A stretch of DNA of 64,000 nucleotides from Nymphaea colorata (taxonomy: Eukaryota > Streptophyta > Magnoliopsida > Nymphaeales > Nymphaeaceae). The notes beneath the pieces were generated by a model. The model saw only the letters and a list, made by a program, of their open reading frames with translations. It had not been told where the DNA came from and ran no database searches. This document shows, one piece after another, positions 45,840 through 58,310 of the stretch. The position numbers and the translations under genes are program-made. The stretch lies in NCBI RefSeq assembly GCF_008831285.2, contig NC_045141.1:4295224-4359223 (forward strand), written 5' to 3'. Position 1 is the stretch's first letter. Every line of letters begins with the position of its first letter.

Positions 45840-46050
45840 TATCTCTTTCTCTTCTACTAGTTTTTCTCTTTATTTCTTTCCACTCACTTATAAGTCTTTA
45901 TTTCTCTCTCTTAATTTTCTCTTAAAATCTCTTGCTCTTTGCTAGTTTTTCTCTGCCTATATTTTCCTTCTTTTAAAAATCTTTACCTCACTCTCTCTAA
46001 CTGTTTTGATAAAGGTTTGTGAAATACTCTCCTTGAAAAATAATTTCCTT
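45840..46050 (-). repeat. Pyrimidine tract, copy B flank
   Basis: Inverted equivalent of part of 5,590-6,180 (CTTCTACTAGTTTTTCTC, CTCTTAAAATCTCTTGCTC). Confidence 0.75.
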
Positions 46051-46700
46051 CCTTTAAATACTGTTTGATTGGAAGTTAAATCTAATATTGAGTGAGTGAA
46101 CAACTTCATGCCAAGTTTTTCGAGTACAGCACCATCGACAAGGCTCTCTGAATTTTTTGTACGAGCTCTTTTTTTCATTTTTTCTTTTTACTGAAAGCTA
46201 TCAAATAAAAGGAAGAAGTTAATTCACTTCTTCATGTCATCTTGTCAATCGAAGAACATGAAGCAAAATTATTGCTGCTGCACTCAATTCAACCTTTTTT
46301 AACCAAACGTAAGTACTCATGCTGTAAATGCCCTCGGTTCACACTTGTCCAGAAAATTCAAGACTATTAAAAAGTCAAAAGGCAAAACTGTGTGAGGCCT
46401 GTGCTTGAAATTACATACTATTTGCATGGATCCTGGTTCTATCTCAAAATTAAAAAAAAATTATTTATAAATTTTACTTGTCTCATATAAAAATATTAAA
46501 AAATGATATTTCACTTTCTATCAAAATTTAAAAACTTTAATTTGACTCTCTTCATGACAAAATTTTGACTTCATCCTTGTTCATATAACTCGTTTTTTTT
46601 TTTCATCCTCTAGTAAGCAAAAGTTTTACATTCCTCCTACCTCTATCGGTATGACTGTATTGAAACTGAAGCATGGTACACCCACCAACTAGAACGTCAT
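46051..46700. other. Intergenic, no gene recognised
   Basis: AT-rich. A possible decayed hAT MITE occupies about 46,430-46,580, but its ends are not clear. Confidence 0.45.
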
Positions 46701-46739
46701 AATCTCATTTTTAATGCACTCCAAAAACAAAACCTAAAC

Positions 46740-47400
46740 AAATTTTGGTATGCAAACAACCCTATTTACATAAAAGGCAATATCTGGCTGGGTGAGGGAC
46801 ACATATTTGCAATGCACCCACCCACAATACATCAATATAAAGTAGCATCCTTAAACTTCGAACTGTGACCGGCAAATAATTTTATGAATGTGGCCATCGG
46901 CATGTTCATGGGTTTGGCTTCATGCATTTTTGTATGCTTGAAAAGCTTAAAGATATTACTTTCTTTGATAAACACCAAGCTTCCTCTTAACATTGGTGGA
47001 TTCACCTCCTAGGAAATAGAATTATGGTTTTCCAAGTTTCACTTCTGCTTGTAGGGGGAAGGGTCTTCTATTTATCTAACGGGGTCATTTTGATCACTTT
47101 TAGTCCATGACACATGGTCCTTTGTTAGAGGGCCACTACATATTACATGCTCCAATAACACAATGATGCTCACAGCATATAATTCTCATCCTCCTCATTC
47201 AAGGGCTTTTCTTTTGATAACATTGGACATCAGTGCAAAACTTACTGGAACTGTGCATTTTTATTCATTCTTCTTGTTGCGCATTTTTTTGCTAGGTTTG
47301 AGAAATTGTGCTGAGGATATGGTACATCAAAATTTTAGAAAATTGAAAGGATTTATGTGAACTATGGCTATATTGGTGTCCTTACTTACAACAAAGCACA
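46740..47400 (-). pseudogene. Copia pol fragment in RLK 3' flank (copy B)
   Basis: Inverted equivalent of about 4,880-5,460. The NMHDAKPM-type segment is mutated near 46,910, and upstream text near 47,160-47,300 matches 4,906-5,088 with changes. No intact frame. Confidence 0.65.
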
Positions 47401-47586
47401 AACTGCAATAAGGGACAAAGTTTCAAGCCTCTTTCACACAAGATTAGTCACTCAACAGGAATTGAGCAATGCATGTGAGAGCTCTCAATGAAAGCAATCA
47501 AACTACATTTCCACCTCCAACTATTTTAGCCAATGGCTGGTCACTCCCTGGAATTAAATCTCATTGCATCTATGGAGATATTTGAA

Positions 47587-47917
47587 TTATCCTTCCATCA
47601 TTATTGTCTTCTATCGTATCATTCTCAGCACTACAACACTTCATGTCCATTCTCTCATTCTGGTCGTTCTCATCGTAACCAGCGGCTCATTCATAGCAGC
47701 TGATCTTTCAGTTGGAGTAGTATTGCATTCATTAAGAAGATGGCTTCAATGACATCTTAAATTGCAATAGGAAATGATTCAGCCACCAATTGCCTCAAAC
47801 TAAAATCCCCATCAAACTGTTCATCGGTAGGCTTTCTTCCTGTAAACACCTCAATGAGGAGAATTCCGTAGCTGTAGACATTGGCTTTGGCTGACACCTT
47901 TCTGGCCATCCCAAATT
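47587..47917 (-). pseudogene. LRR-RLK copy B, last exon
   Basis: Starts after the acceptor at 47,918 and reads FGMARKVSAKANVYSYGILL, EVFTGRKPTDEQFDGDFSLR, then VAESFPIAI and a TAA stop where D-V-I-D follows in copy A. Further indels follow, and the tail RMDMK-EVV region is shortened. It ends at a TAA equivalent to that of copy A. Confidence 0.85.
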
Positions 47918-48757
47918 CTAATTGAACCACTCAACAATGCTAGACATGATTTGCAAGCAAAATATAATTGGCTCATCTATGACACAATTGCACTAATTGG
48001 TTTTGGGCAAGAGGACTGAAAATTAATGGACTTAAGATCAATTGAACCTCCAATCCTGCCTTTCTCTTGTTGTATTCTCAAATATACATCTAAAAAGGAA
48101 TACAAGATTATGATTTAGATCTAGACGTGGTTATCGTTGACCTATCTCAAGGTTCTCTTAAATGGCTCCTAAATCGAGTGAATTATTCAGTAGTGCCAAT
48201 TGTTAGCCAGTCTTAAGCCATTAGGTAGAAAGGTGTTTACGATTAGGATTCTTTTATAAAAGAAAGGAAAAAAGTTTATAACTTCTGTTAAAAGAAGAAT
48301 ATCAATTGAAGATTCTTGTCTGTTGAGGACATGTAAACAACTAATGTGTACAGATCAACGAATGCATTGTCCATGTAAAATAGTTTATCAATAACCTTAC
48401 ATTATTGAGCTACAAACCACTTGTGCATGTCTTTATGTGCGAACTACCAAATCATGATGATTAGACAGATCATGGGTGTTTTCATATCAATTAATATATT
48501 TATTGATGATATATTGCAAACCACAAAAGAGTGTAATTAGTTACTGATGTTACTGATGACTCCATTTCTTATTTTGTGACCCTAAAAAACAGTCTCAATG
48601 CTAAAAACGGTTGCCAAAACATTGACTGTCATCAATGCATTTCTTTGCAATGCTTTAAACAATACAAAATTTAAAAAAAAAATGCTTAGTCAGCTGATTT
48701 CAATATAAATAAGTAATGAATGAATATGTATATATACACATATAGGGAGAGAGGGAG
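47918..48757 (-). other. Intron of RLK copy B
   Basis: Inverted equivalent of 2,788-4,186. It keeps only ~20 bp of the MITE end (48,121-48,139, TAGACGTGGTTATCG) joined to sequence matching 3,489 of copy A. The segment between (A 3,490-3,960) is missing. Confidence 0.75.
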
Positions 48758-49486
48758 AGACTTCAGACCAACTAGAATCTTTGCAATGCCAAAATCGGTA
48801 ACGTATGCTGTCATGCTCTCATCTAGAAGCACATTACTTGGCTTCATATCACAATGAACTATAGTCTCCGAGTAACCATGGTGAAGATATTCTAGAGCAC
48901 AAGCCACATCAATCATAATATCCAATCTCTGAAAGAGATTCAAGTGATGGCCACCCAAATGTGGACAGACTTCTAGGCGCCCAAGAGGCATGTATTGGAG
49001 AACTAAAGCCTTAAAATCTCTACTAGAGCAAGACGTAATGACTTCAACGAGGTTTTGGTGCCTGATTTGGCGCATGACAGTGCACTCGATATCAAAACTT
49101 TTAGATGCTCCTTCAAATAACAAATTAAGGACCTTAACAGCAACTGTTGTTCCATCTGCTAGAATTCCTTTGTACACTGAGCCAAAGCTTCCACTCCCAA
49201 GACAGTTTGCATCACTGAAATTGCTCGTTGCATGCAATAGCTCTCTGTAGCAAATCACTGAGAGTGTAATTCCTCGTAATATTTCAATGTCATTATGATG
49301 CATCGACAACCCCATCTTTCTATAGCATGAGATACAAATGAGTGTGCAAACAATGAACAAAAGTGCTGAGCCTCCACTTGAGTAAGCGGCAATGACTCTA
49401 GACGTGTTTTTCTTACTTTGACTCTCTGTTTTGTCTAAGCACAATGGGGCATGGAATTTGAGAGCTCCACATAGTGCAGAGCTCCC
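48758..49486 (-). pseudogene. LRR-RLK copy B, truncated first exon (TM + kinase)
   Basis: Open over about 230 codons. It holds LCLDKTESQSKKNTSRVIAA, a transmembrane helix (SGGSALLFIVCTLICISCY), the juxtamembrane YRELLHATSNFSDANCLGSG, the P-loop GSGSFGSVYKG, VAVKVLNLLFEGASKSFDIE, IVHCDMKPSNVLLD and TDFGIAKI. Catalytic K, D and DFG are all present. HCD shows a non-RD kinase. It has no LRRs: the 5' end joins repeat R1 at about 49,486, inside the LRR C-cap. The 3' end joins intron sequence at about 48,758, before the activation loop ends. It is the best-preserved kinase core in the window but lacks a proper start and splice donor. Confidence 0.9.
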
Positions 49487-50880
49487 ATATTTGGGTGGTG
49501 GCCTTTTGGATATGATTAATTACTTAAAACTAAATCTGATCTGAATCCGTATCTGATCCGATACATATATATATCTGAATCTGAATCGGAAACCAGTCGG
49601 GTGTCATTTCTTAAATCCGAAGATGATCCATTTCTTAGTCAGATTTGGGTTGTGGCCTTCTGGTTTTCCGATAAAAGTTATTCTTAGTAGATTCAAAAGC
49701 AGGAGAGGATGACTTGAGATATTCAACTTACAGTCGACTGTGACCCTCATCTTTGATCGTCACAGTGCAACCATGCCCAAGAGATGGGGATGGCGCTTGT
49801 TAGGCTCAGGGGTATCATTTTAAGCCTGGCGACTACCTCCTTCACGTCCATTCTTACAATTGATGACTCCAATGAACATGACAGCCCTATCTCCATGATC
49901 ATCACCAACAGCTCATTCCAAGCAGTCAGTTTTTCAGTTGCAATATCATTGCTTTCCTTGAGAAGATGGCCATCAATGACATCTGAGATTGGTATGGGAA
50001 GTGCTTCGGCCCCCAGTGCCTTTCTTGCTTTTTCTGTCTAAAGCAATGTTCTTGGGATGTTAATGGATAGGATTTAAATTGGGTATACTCTTCACGATAT
50101 CCGTTTCTTTAGGTATTCACATACTGGTATTCGAATTCAGATTTTAATAGAATGGAGAGATATCATCTCTGAATCTGAATTCAAGATCTGGTTTCTCCGA
50201 ATCCGAATTTTGAACTGTATCTAGAAGTTTTTCAAAATGTAACAGCATTGGAAATGAGTAATTACTTAAAACTAAATCTGATCTGAATCCGTATCCGATA
50301 CGATACTTATATATATCATAATCTGAATCCGAATCCAGTTGAATGTTATTTCTTAAGTGCGAAGACAATTCATTTCTTAGTCAGAGATTAATATTTTTCC
50401 CATATCTGTTTTTATTTTTTTTGGGAACGGTTCAATTGGGCATGTGACCAAGATGGAAAGTGACATTTAAAGTATATCCATCTTACCAAGTAAATGACTG
50501 GGCAGTTCCAATTCTTTTGCTTACGTTACATGGAAAGGCACAATATCTAGATAAAGGCAGAAAGAGAGAGAGAGAATATATAATTAAGTGACAAATTGTC
50601 AATGATTTTGCAAAAATTGTCAAAAACAACAAAGGAATACAGAAAACGTATAAGAGAAAGGGAGGAAGGGGGTGGTGGGACTCAAAAGAGGAGTTCGAGT
50701 TGTGTGCGCTGGCCAGTGCATGCAACAATCATATGCCGAAAGAAAAACGAAAGGGGGGCATCTTTGAAATTACAGAAAACGAACTGTCTTTTTCAGCTTT
50801 TTCACTTTTTTCAAATTTTTTTATCTGTAAAACAAATTTCTTTTTTCTATTTAAACAAGAACATATTCATTAACCAACTT
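49487..50880 (-). repeat. Repeat R1 (copy 5, inverted)
   Basis: Reverse-complement equivalent of 7,560-8,500, with GATTC words at 49,500-49,640 and 50,090-50,370, the AACGGTTCAATTGG segment at 50,425 and the CATATGCCGAAAG segment near 50,735. It includes an RLK scrap. Confidence 0.75.
49790..50048 (-). pseudogene. RLK last-exon scrap inside R1
   Basis: Reads EALPIPISDVIDGHLLKESN, then TAWNELLVMIMEIGLSCS and RMDVKEVVARLK, with no stop where expected. Same RLK type as 19,852-19,980 and 8,164-8,213, and distinct from A-D. Confidence 0.8.
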
Positions 50881-52185
50881 TTTGGTGCAATGTTTTATTA
50901 CTTACAAGAGTGAACTTGTGTTCATTAACCAACTTCATGAACGCCTTTTGTAGGTTCTATGTCAAAGTTTCTCCGGTATCTCAGCATGACCCAAATTTCC
51001 TAACTAAAATACGAAAATAACGCCCACTCAGGAACCACTGTCCTATAAAACACTATTCTAATAGAGCTGGCTTGTGACTTACCCCAGCGCATTCTACAAC
51101 GCCTTTAATTCTGCCAGTAGGGCTGTGCATCAGGTTGGGTGGGATTGGTTTGATGCTCAATAAAATCGGGCTCTATGCATTCATGAAGGTCTTCTTATCA
51201 GTTATTGGGCAGAGTCAGACCATCATGCTTCTGTCCGTCATGTAGCCGGTTCGATGTCAACTTTTATTTAAAACTAAAAAGTTTCCTTTTCTAATATCTT
51301 CAAAACCTTTGGCGACACATCACTAGTTTTTAAGAGATGGTTGGGGCTGCACCAAAGAGTTTTTAAAAATAATCAACTTAATAAGGAAGCCAAATCTTGG
51401 CGTTATGGTGAAAAAGATTTTAGAGAGAGAGAAAGAAAAAAAAAAACAAAGTGGAGAGGTGGGGTTTAAATGTGTATATTGAACAGAATTAGGCCTCCAA
51501 TACCCGACTGAGAGTAGGCCAACCTAGCCTAGCCTAGCTCAGCCCAGCAAGTTTTTTTTTATTGGGTTGGGGAATCTTTCACCCCAGCACATACCATCGC
51601 GAGGCATGTAGTCTCATTTTTTCTTTCTCTTTCCTTCATCATCTCCCCATGGCCATGTAAGAGAGCTCTTGAAATTTCTTATTTACAGTTAACAGCCATG
51701 AGCAACGTGAACCAAGTCTTGTTTATTTGTTCAACTGAAATAGGCCTGATATGTTTTTTTTTTTAAAAAAATTATTTTTATTTTTCACCTTCCATTGAAT
51801 GTATGCCTTGTTATTTCTCTAAACATAGATAATGTGCATGTATCGCCAGTTGATTTTTTTGTTGATAGATGGATGAACGATGAGGATGAGAGCATGTGGT
51901 TGGATTTTTTTCTTTTATATTGATTTTTGAGGTTGGGGATAGTCCAAATCAGGGAAGCAACGATTAGTTTTGACATCCGTCATATCCTCATCCTTGAGAA
52001 AATACCTATTGATCGTCCTATTTGTAGTCTTAAAGCAGTGATCCACCTTTAAAAGAGTGTCATCCTAACGGGATTGAAGCACAAGTTCCTCCCCTGCTTA
52101 CATAAAAATATTGAAGTTGAAAATTTTCAAAATTATCTCATAAATTTAAATTTCCATATAAGAAAAAAAGGGCTTAAAATATCTC
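50881..52185. other. Non-coding block of the inverted duplication (right arm)
   Basis: Reverse complement of about 6,180-7,560. No gene is recognised. Confidence 0.7.
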
Positions 52186-52189
52186 GTTG

Positions 52190-52760
52190 TTAAATCATTT
52201 TTTCTTCACTCTTTCCCATTTTTCCTTTTTTTTCTCTTGGAATCTTTATATCTTTCTGATTATTCCCTTAAAATCTATCTTCACAAATTTTCCTTTCTCT
52301 ATTTCTTTTCTCTCCCTTAAAAATCTTTACTTCTCTCTCTCTCTCTCTCATTTTTTCTTAAAATCTTTTGCTATTCTACTAGTTTTTTCTCTCCTTATTT
52401 ATTTTCTTTCTTTTCAAAATCTTTATCTCTCTCTCCCTCTCGGACACATTGTTCTCTTAAAAATATTTATCTTTCTCTCTCTCTCTCTCACACACATTTT
52501 TCTCTTAAAATATCTTGCTCTTCTACTAGTTTTTCAATTAAAATCTCTTTCTCTTCTACCAGTTTTTTGCTTTATTTCTTTCCACTCACTTATAAATTTT
52601 TATTTCTCTCTCTCTTAATTTTCTCTTAAAATCTCTTGCTCTGTTACTAGTTTTTCTCTATCTATATTTTCTCTCTCTTAAAAATCTTTATCTCACTCTC
52701 TCTAAGTGTCTTGATAAAAGTTTATGAAATACTTTCCTTTAAAAAGAATTTCTTTCCTTC
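52190..52760 (-). repeat. Pyrimidine tract, copy D flank
   Basis: Inverted equivalent of 5,590-6,180, with CTCTTAAAATCTTTTGC and CTACTAGTTTTT repeats. The open frame across it is compositional, not a gene. Confidence 0.85.
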
Positions 52761-52789
52761 GCTTTATAAAGTTTTAACTTCTTTACCAA

Positions 52790-53640
52790 ATACCACACCA
52801 GTTGAAGATAATGTTTAGGTGAATATGAAATGCATGAAGAATGAACATAGCCTTAAGATTAGTTACCCATGGTAAAGGTGTCAGGAATGGCCAAGCCTCA
52901 AAATGATGGTCTAGTCTCTTTTTATGTTTTTTAATACACTCCAAAAACAAAACCCAAACAAATTTTGGGATGCAAACAACCTTATTTGCACAGAAGGCAA
53001 TATCAAGCCACAATAATTTTGGGACATATATTCCAATGCTGCCACAATACTTCAATATAAAGTAGTATCCTTGAACTTCGAACTGTGACTGGCAAATAAT
53101 TTTATAAACATGGCCATCGGCATGTTCATGGGTTTGGTTTTATGCATTTTTGTATGCTTGAAAAGATTCAAGATAAACTTTCTTTGAGACAACACCAAGA
53201 ATCCTTTTAACATTGGTGGATTCACTTCCTAGGAAATAGAAGAAGATTTTCCAAATTCCACTTTTGCTGTAGGGAGAGGGGTGTTCTATTCAACTAACAG
53301 CGTCATTTTGATCTTTTTGGCCATTTTTAGTCCATAACACATGGTCCTTTGTTAGAGGGCCATCACATATAGCATGCTCCAATAACACAAGATGCTTACA
53401 GCATATAATTCTCATCCTCCTCATTCAAGGGCTCTTCTTTTGATAAAATTGAATTCAGTCCAAAACTTACTGGAATTGTACATTTTTGTTCATCCTTCTT
53501 GTTGTGCATTTTTTTGATAGGTTTCACTGGACACAATAGCATTGATTGTTCATTCACTATTGAGGTGTCCTTACTTAAAACAAGGCACAAGCTGCAATAA
53601 TGGACAAAGTTCAAAGCCTCTTTCACGTAACTTGCACTGG
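52790..53640 (-). pseudogene. Copia pol fragment in RLK 3' flank (copy D)
   Basis: Inverted equivalent of 4,880-5,540. Frames such as IPVSFGLNSILSKEEPLNEE (about 53,480-53,410) and LDIAFCANKVVCIPKFV (about 53,005-52,960) are shared with copy A. Broken throughout. Confidence 0.75.
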
Positions 53641-53792
53641 AAATGTGTGAGTTGTTCTACAAGATTAGTCACCCAAATGCCTTAGGAAGGGAACACACAA
53701 GCATATTAAGCATGTCTTTATTAAATCCTATATGCAACTGTAATTGAGAAATGCAAGTGAGAGCTCTCAGTGAAAGCAATCAAACTATCATT

Positions 53793-54112
53793 CTTGTCTT
53801 CTGTCGTATCCTTCTCAGCCCAACAATCTCTCATTTGGAGACACACTTGACCATGACAAGCCTATCTCCAAGATCATCACCTGCTGCTCGTTCATAGCAG
53901 CTGAGTTGGAGTAGTATTACTTTCGTTCAAAGGATGGCTGTCAATGACATCTGAAAGTGCAACAGGAAATGCTTCAGCCACCAATTGCCTCAAACTAAAA
54001 TCCCCATCAAACTGTTCATCAGTAGGCTTTCTTCTTGTAAACACCTCAAGGAGGAGAATTCCGTAGCTGTAGACATCGGCTTTGGTTGACACCTTTCCAG
54101 CGATCCCAAATT
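53793..54112 (-). pseudogene. LRR-RLK copy D, last exon
   Basis: Reads FGIAGKVSTKADVYSYGILL, EVFTRRKPTDEQFDGDFSLR and VAEAFPVALSDVIDSHPLNE in one open frame. A short deletion near 53,905 then shifts the frame. A second deletion near 53,832 removes the MDMKEVV segment. The kinase C-lobe is otherwise well kept. Confidence 0.9.
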
Positions 54113-54339
54113 CTAATTCAACCATTCAACAATATTAAATATGATTAGCAAGCGCAAAATAATTGGATAATGCTAAAGGTTGACACAATAGAATTGATTG
54201 CTCCTCAATGGACTTAAGATCAATTGAACCACCAATCCTGCCTTCCTCATTTTGTATTATGATACACATCTAAAAAAGAATACAAGATTATTATATAGAA
54301 CAGAAGTCCAATATATATGATGTTCCCTTAAAGAAATCA

Positions 54340-54386
<47 letters not shown>

Positions 54387-55461
54387 GTGAGGTTAGCTGA
54401 GATTCATTAATTGTATGGTGTTGCTTTTAGTTCTCCTGTGACAGATCTGCAGGTTCTCATAAATGGTGTGAATTATTTAATAGTGTCAATTGTCAGCCAA
54501 ACTTAAGCCATTTGGTAGACAGGTACGTGTGATTAGGGATTTTTAATACAAGAAAGGAACAAAAATTACAATTTATGTTAAAGGAAAAAGATCAATTGAA
54601 GACTATTGCTTGTTGAAAACATGTCACCAACACATATTTGTGTACATGAGCACAAAAGAATGCAAAAACTAGTATGCAACACCACAAGCCATATGAACAA
54701 CAAATAAGTCATCCATGTAAAATAGTTAATCAATGACTTACTTTGTTGAGCTGGGAACTGCTTTTGCATGTCTTTATGAGAGAGAGAGAGAGAGAAAATG
54801 GTAAAAACCAGACACTTTAACATTTTGCTTAAAAAATATATTAAAGAAAATATTTACATCCTAATATATTCATAAAAACTATTTTGATATAAAAACATGC
54901 TTTGAATCAAGTTGTTTTTATGAAAAAAGTTGATTTGTATATTATCAAAATGTTGATGCTATAATAGCCAATCATTTTTGCTAATTATGAAAACACTATT
55001 AAAGCCCCGAAAATGATCAACTTAATATATATTTTGTGTCAATCTATTCTTAGATTGAAGATTATATTGGTAAGGTTAGACTAAAAAAAACACTTTAAAT
55101 AACATAATTAAAGGGTCTGGATTTTGTCCCTGACCTGTTGGTCTGGTTTCTACCGATATATATATATATATATATAAGGAGAGAGAAAAGAAAAAAAAAG
55201 ACAAAACAGCCCACTAGAACTGTCAAAACCACTCACCTCTCACTCTCTCTTTATTTCACCTCACCTCTCTTCGACCCCTTCCATACACTCCCCCTCCCTT
55301 ATTCAATCTCTCCATCAGAGCATTATTGAAGAGAGAGAGTGCACACACGCATATGAGAGAGACAATTTATGAGTCTTGCTGTGTTGACTCAAAGAAATGG
55401 TCAATATACCTGCACATCGAGAGAGACAATTTATGAAAAGAAAACGAATTAAGAGATAGTA
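54113..55461 (-). other. Intron of RLK copy D
   Basis: Donor GTACTATC at 55,461 downward and acceptor ...GAATTAG at 54,113. Matches the copy C intron and, near its 3' end, copies A and B, but lacks the MITE. It contains (AT)n at about 54,342-54,384 and (TA)n at about 55,158-55,176. Confidence 0.85.
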
Positions 55462-58310
55462 CCTGGCGCAATGTAACCCATGGTTCCAAGGGTGGTGGTA
55501 AGAGTCGATGACCTGTCAGCAACTATAAACTTTGCAATGCCAGAATCACCAACGTATGCAGTCATTCTTTCATCTAGAAGTACATTACATGACTTCAGAT
55601 CACAATGAAGTATCATCTCCAAGTAACCATGGTGAAGATACTCTAAAGCACAAACAACATCAATCATGATATCCAATCTCTGGAAGAGATTCAAATGATG
55701 GGCACCTGAATGTAGATAGACTTCTAGACTGCCAAGGGGCATGTATTGGAGAACTAATGCCTTGAAATCTTCATTAGAGCAAGACATAATGACTTTAACA
55801 AGGTTTTGGTGCCTGATTTGGTGCAAGATAGTGCATTCAATGTCAAAACTTTAGATGCTCTCTCAAATGACAAATTAAGGACCTTAACAGCCACTGTCCT
55901 TCCATCTGCTAGAATTTCTTTGTACACTGAGCCAAAGTTGTAAATTCATCGTAATCTTTCAATGTCATCAGGACTCTTCGGCAACCCCCTCTTTCTATAG
56001 CATGAGATACCAATGAGTGTGTAAGCAATGACCAAAAGTGCTAAGCCTCCAGTTGCGCAAGCAGCAATGACTCTAGCCGCATTGCTCTTACTTTGCCTCT
56101 TTGTTTTATCTAAGCACAATGGGACATGGAATTTGGGAGCTCCACATAGTGCATAGTTCCCTAGGAACGATTCAGCAGAAAGGTTTGCAAACTTTCCACC
56201 ACTTGGAATCTCTCCTTCTAATCGATTGAAGGACAAGTCTAAGACCTGGATGTATTGAAGTTTCTCCAATGATTTTGGTATCTCACCGGAAAGTTTGTTA
56301 CGGGAAAGGACAATAGCTTTAATGCTTACCATACGATCAAGTTGTTGAGGAATGTTACCGTCAAATGTGTTATGAGAGAGGTTCAAATACTCTAGCATTT
56401 GGAGCTCTGATAATAATGAAGGCAGCTCTCCACTCAGCTTATTTACAGAGATATCCATGTTGATCATCATGGCAAAATTCCCAAGACCAGACGTAGGTGA
56501 CCTTTGAAAGAGTTGCCTTGCAAGTATAGCACCAACAAATCCTTCAACTCACAAAGACCAGGCGGTAATGTTGATGACAAATTGTTTGAGCTTAGATTCT
56601 GCACTTGCAAACTAGTGAGATTGTTTATAGAGTTTGAAATTGACCCAATTAGCATGTTGTGTCCAATATAAAAAAAACATGTGGACCAACTGGTAGATTG
56701 ATAGTGGGATTCGGCATTCTAACGCATTGTTACCAAGAGAAAGCACCTGTAAGCTGTGCAATTGTCCTACATTTGGTGGAATGAGCCCTTTTATTTTGTT
56801 CGAACTCAAATCTAAGGAAATTAACTTGGTCAAGTTGGCTAAGGCCAATGGGATAGTACCTTCAATCTGATTAGAGGAAAGGCGAAGGCTCCACAAGGTG
56901 GTTGTCAGGTTTCCAACTGAGTCCAGAAGGATGCCGTTCAAAAGGTTGCGTAGTAGATCAATGGCCTCTAGCAGTCAACAGTTGGTGAAGGATGTCAGAA
57001 TGGAGAGCTCATGGTTGCCTGGCATTGGTCAACATATTCTCGTGGAGGTACAGGCGCTGAGTTGTGTCAAACTACCTAATTCTAATGGTATCAGACCACT
57101 GAATTTATTGTGTCCTGCACTTATAGTTTGGAGACTAGTAGCATTGGAGAAAGAAGGTGGGAAAGGGCCATCAAAATTGTTGTCACTCATTGCGAGCAAT
57201 TTGAGATTGGGCAGGAAGCGGTCAACATCTTTAGGGGAGATGCACTGTTAGTAGATTGGTCATGAAACTCAAAGTATGAAGAGCTGATAGGTTAAACAAG
57301 CTATCTGGCAGTGTACCAGTGAGATTATTCTTTTCCACACTAAAGAATTGCAAGCGGGTTATGCTTCCCAACTCGGAAGGAATGTTCCCATGAATATGAT
57401 TTTGACCAATATTAAGGTGCTCCAGCTTTCAGTGGCTGCCAAAAGTGACTGGAATGGTGCCCGTGAGCTTGTTATCATAAAGATTTAAGACCTTGAGTTC
57501 CTGCAGACAGCCTAAGAACTCCCGAATGCTTCCACAGAGTTCGTTTTCTGCTGCAAAAAGCACCTGGATATTGGGCAGGAAGCGGCCAACATCTTTAGGG
57601 AGATGTCCTGTTAGTTGATTGGTCATGAAACTCAATTTCTGAAGAGCGGATAGGTTAAACAAGCTCTCAGGCAGTGTACCAGTGAGTTTGTTCTTTTCGA
57701 GACTAAAGACTTGCAAGCGGGTAATGCTTCCCAACTCCGAAGGAATGTTCCCATACATTTGATTTTGACCAATATTAAGGTGCTCCAGCTTGGAGAGGTT
57801 GGTAAAAGTGACTAGAATGATGCCCGTGAGCTTGTTATCATAAAGATTTAGGAACTTGAGTTTTGGCAGACTGCCTAAGAACTCTGGAATGCTTCCATAG
57901 AATTCATTTTCTGCTGGAAAAAGCACTTGGTGATGATGACAATGGCTCAGTGTTTGTGGAATTAACCCATTAAAATGATTTCTCCATATGGAAAGTTTTT
58001 CCAACCAAGGGAGGCGGCTAAAATCAATGGGAGATGACCGTGGAAGTTATCTTTTGAGAGATCAAGAACCTGTAAGAATGAGAGATTGTAATGTATGGGG
58101 AGATAGTACCTTCAAGTGCCTTTTCAGAGAGGTTTCGAGCAACTACCCTTTGTGAACCACAACTGCATGAAACTCCATTGCAATCGCAGAAAGTGATGTT
58201 GGAACAAGGGCTGAGGGCACCTCCCTTTGGCCAATAACCACAACCAAGTTGAAGGAGGAGAAACACAATAGAAAGACGAGCAGTTGAGGTGACCGACCGG
58301 TGGTAGCCAT
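55462..58310 (-). pseudogene. LRR-RLK copy D, first exon (most complete copy)
   Basis: ATG at 58,310 opens a signal peptide (MATTGRSPQLLVFLLCFSS). It is followed by an LRR N-cap (NGVSCSCGSQRVVARNLSEK) shortened by a deletion near 58,220. About twenty LRRs run from 58,005 to 56,270 in several frames. The C-cap (FLGNYALCGAPKFHVPLCLD), transmembrane helix (VIAACATGGLALLVIAYTLI) and kinase follow. A deletion near 55,945 removes the juxtamembrane segment and P-loop start, and a 1-bp loss lies near 55,853. The loop reads ILHCDLKSCNVLLD (non-RD), and DFG has become DSG (GDSGIAKF). LRR frames also break near 57,430, 57,250, 57,030, 56,690 and 56,490. With its last exon it outlines the ancestral gene of about 1,000 codons. 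Confidence 0.92.

Noticed and set aside
46430-46580. Possible hAT MITE
   Set aside because: AT-rich core resembles one, but neither clear inverted ends nor an 8-bp duplication could be found.
52187-52618. 143-codon open frame
   Set aside because: Lies wholly in a CT-rich tract. Its F/S/L-rich translation is compositional, and the same holds for 5,640-6,005 on the - strand.
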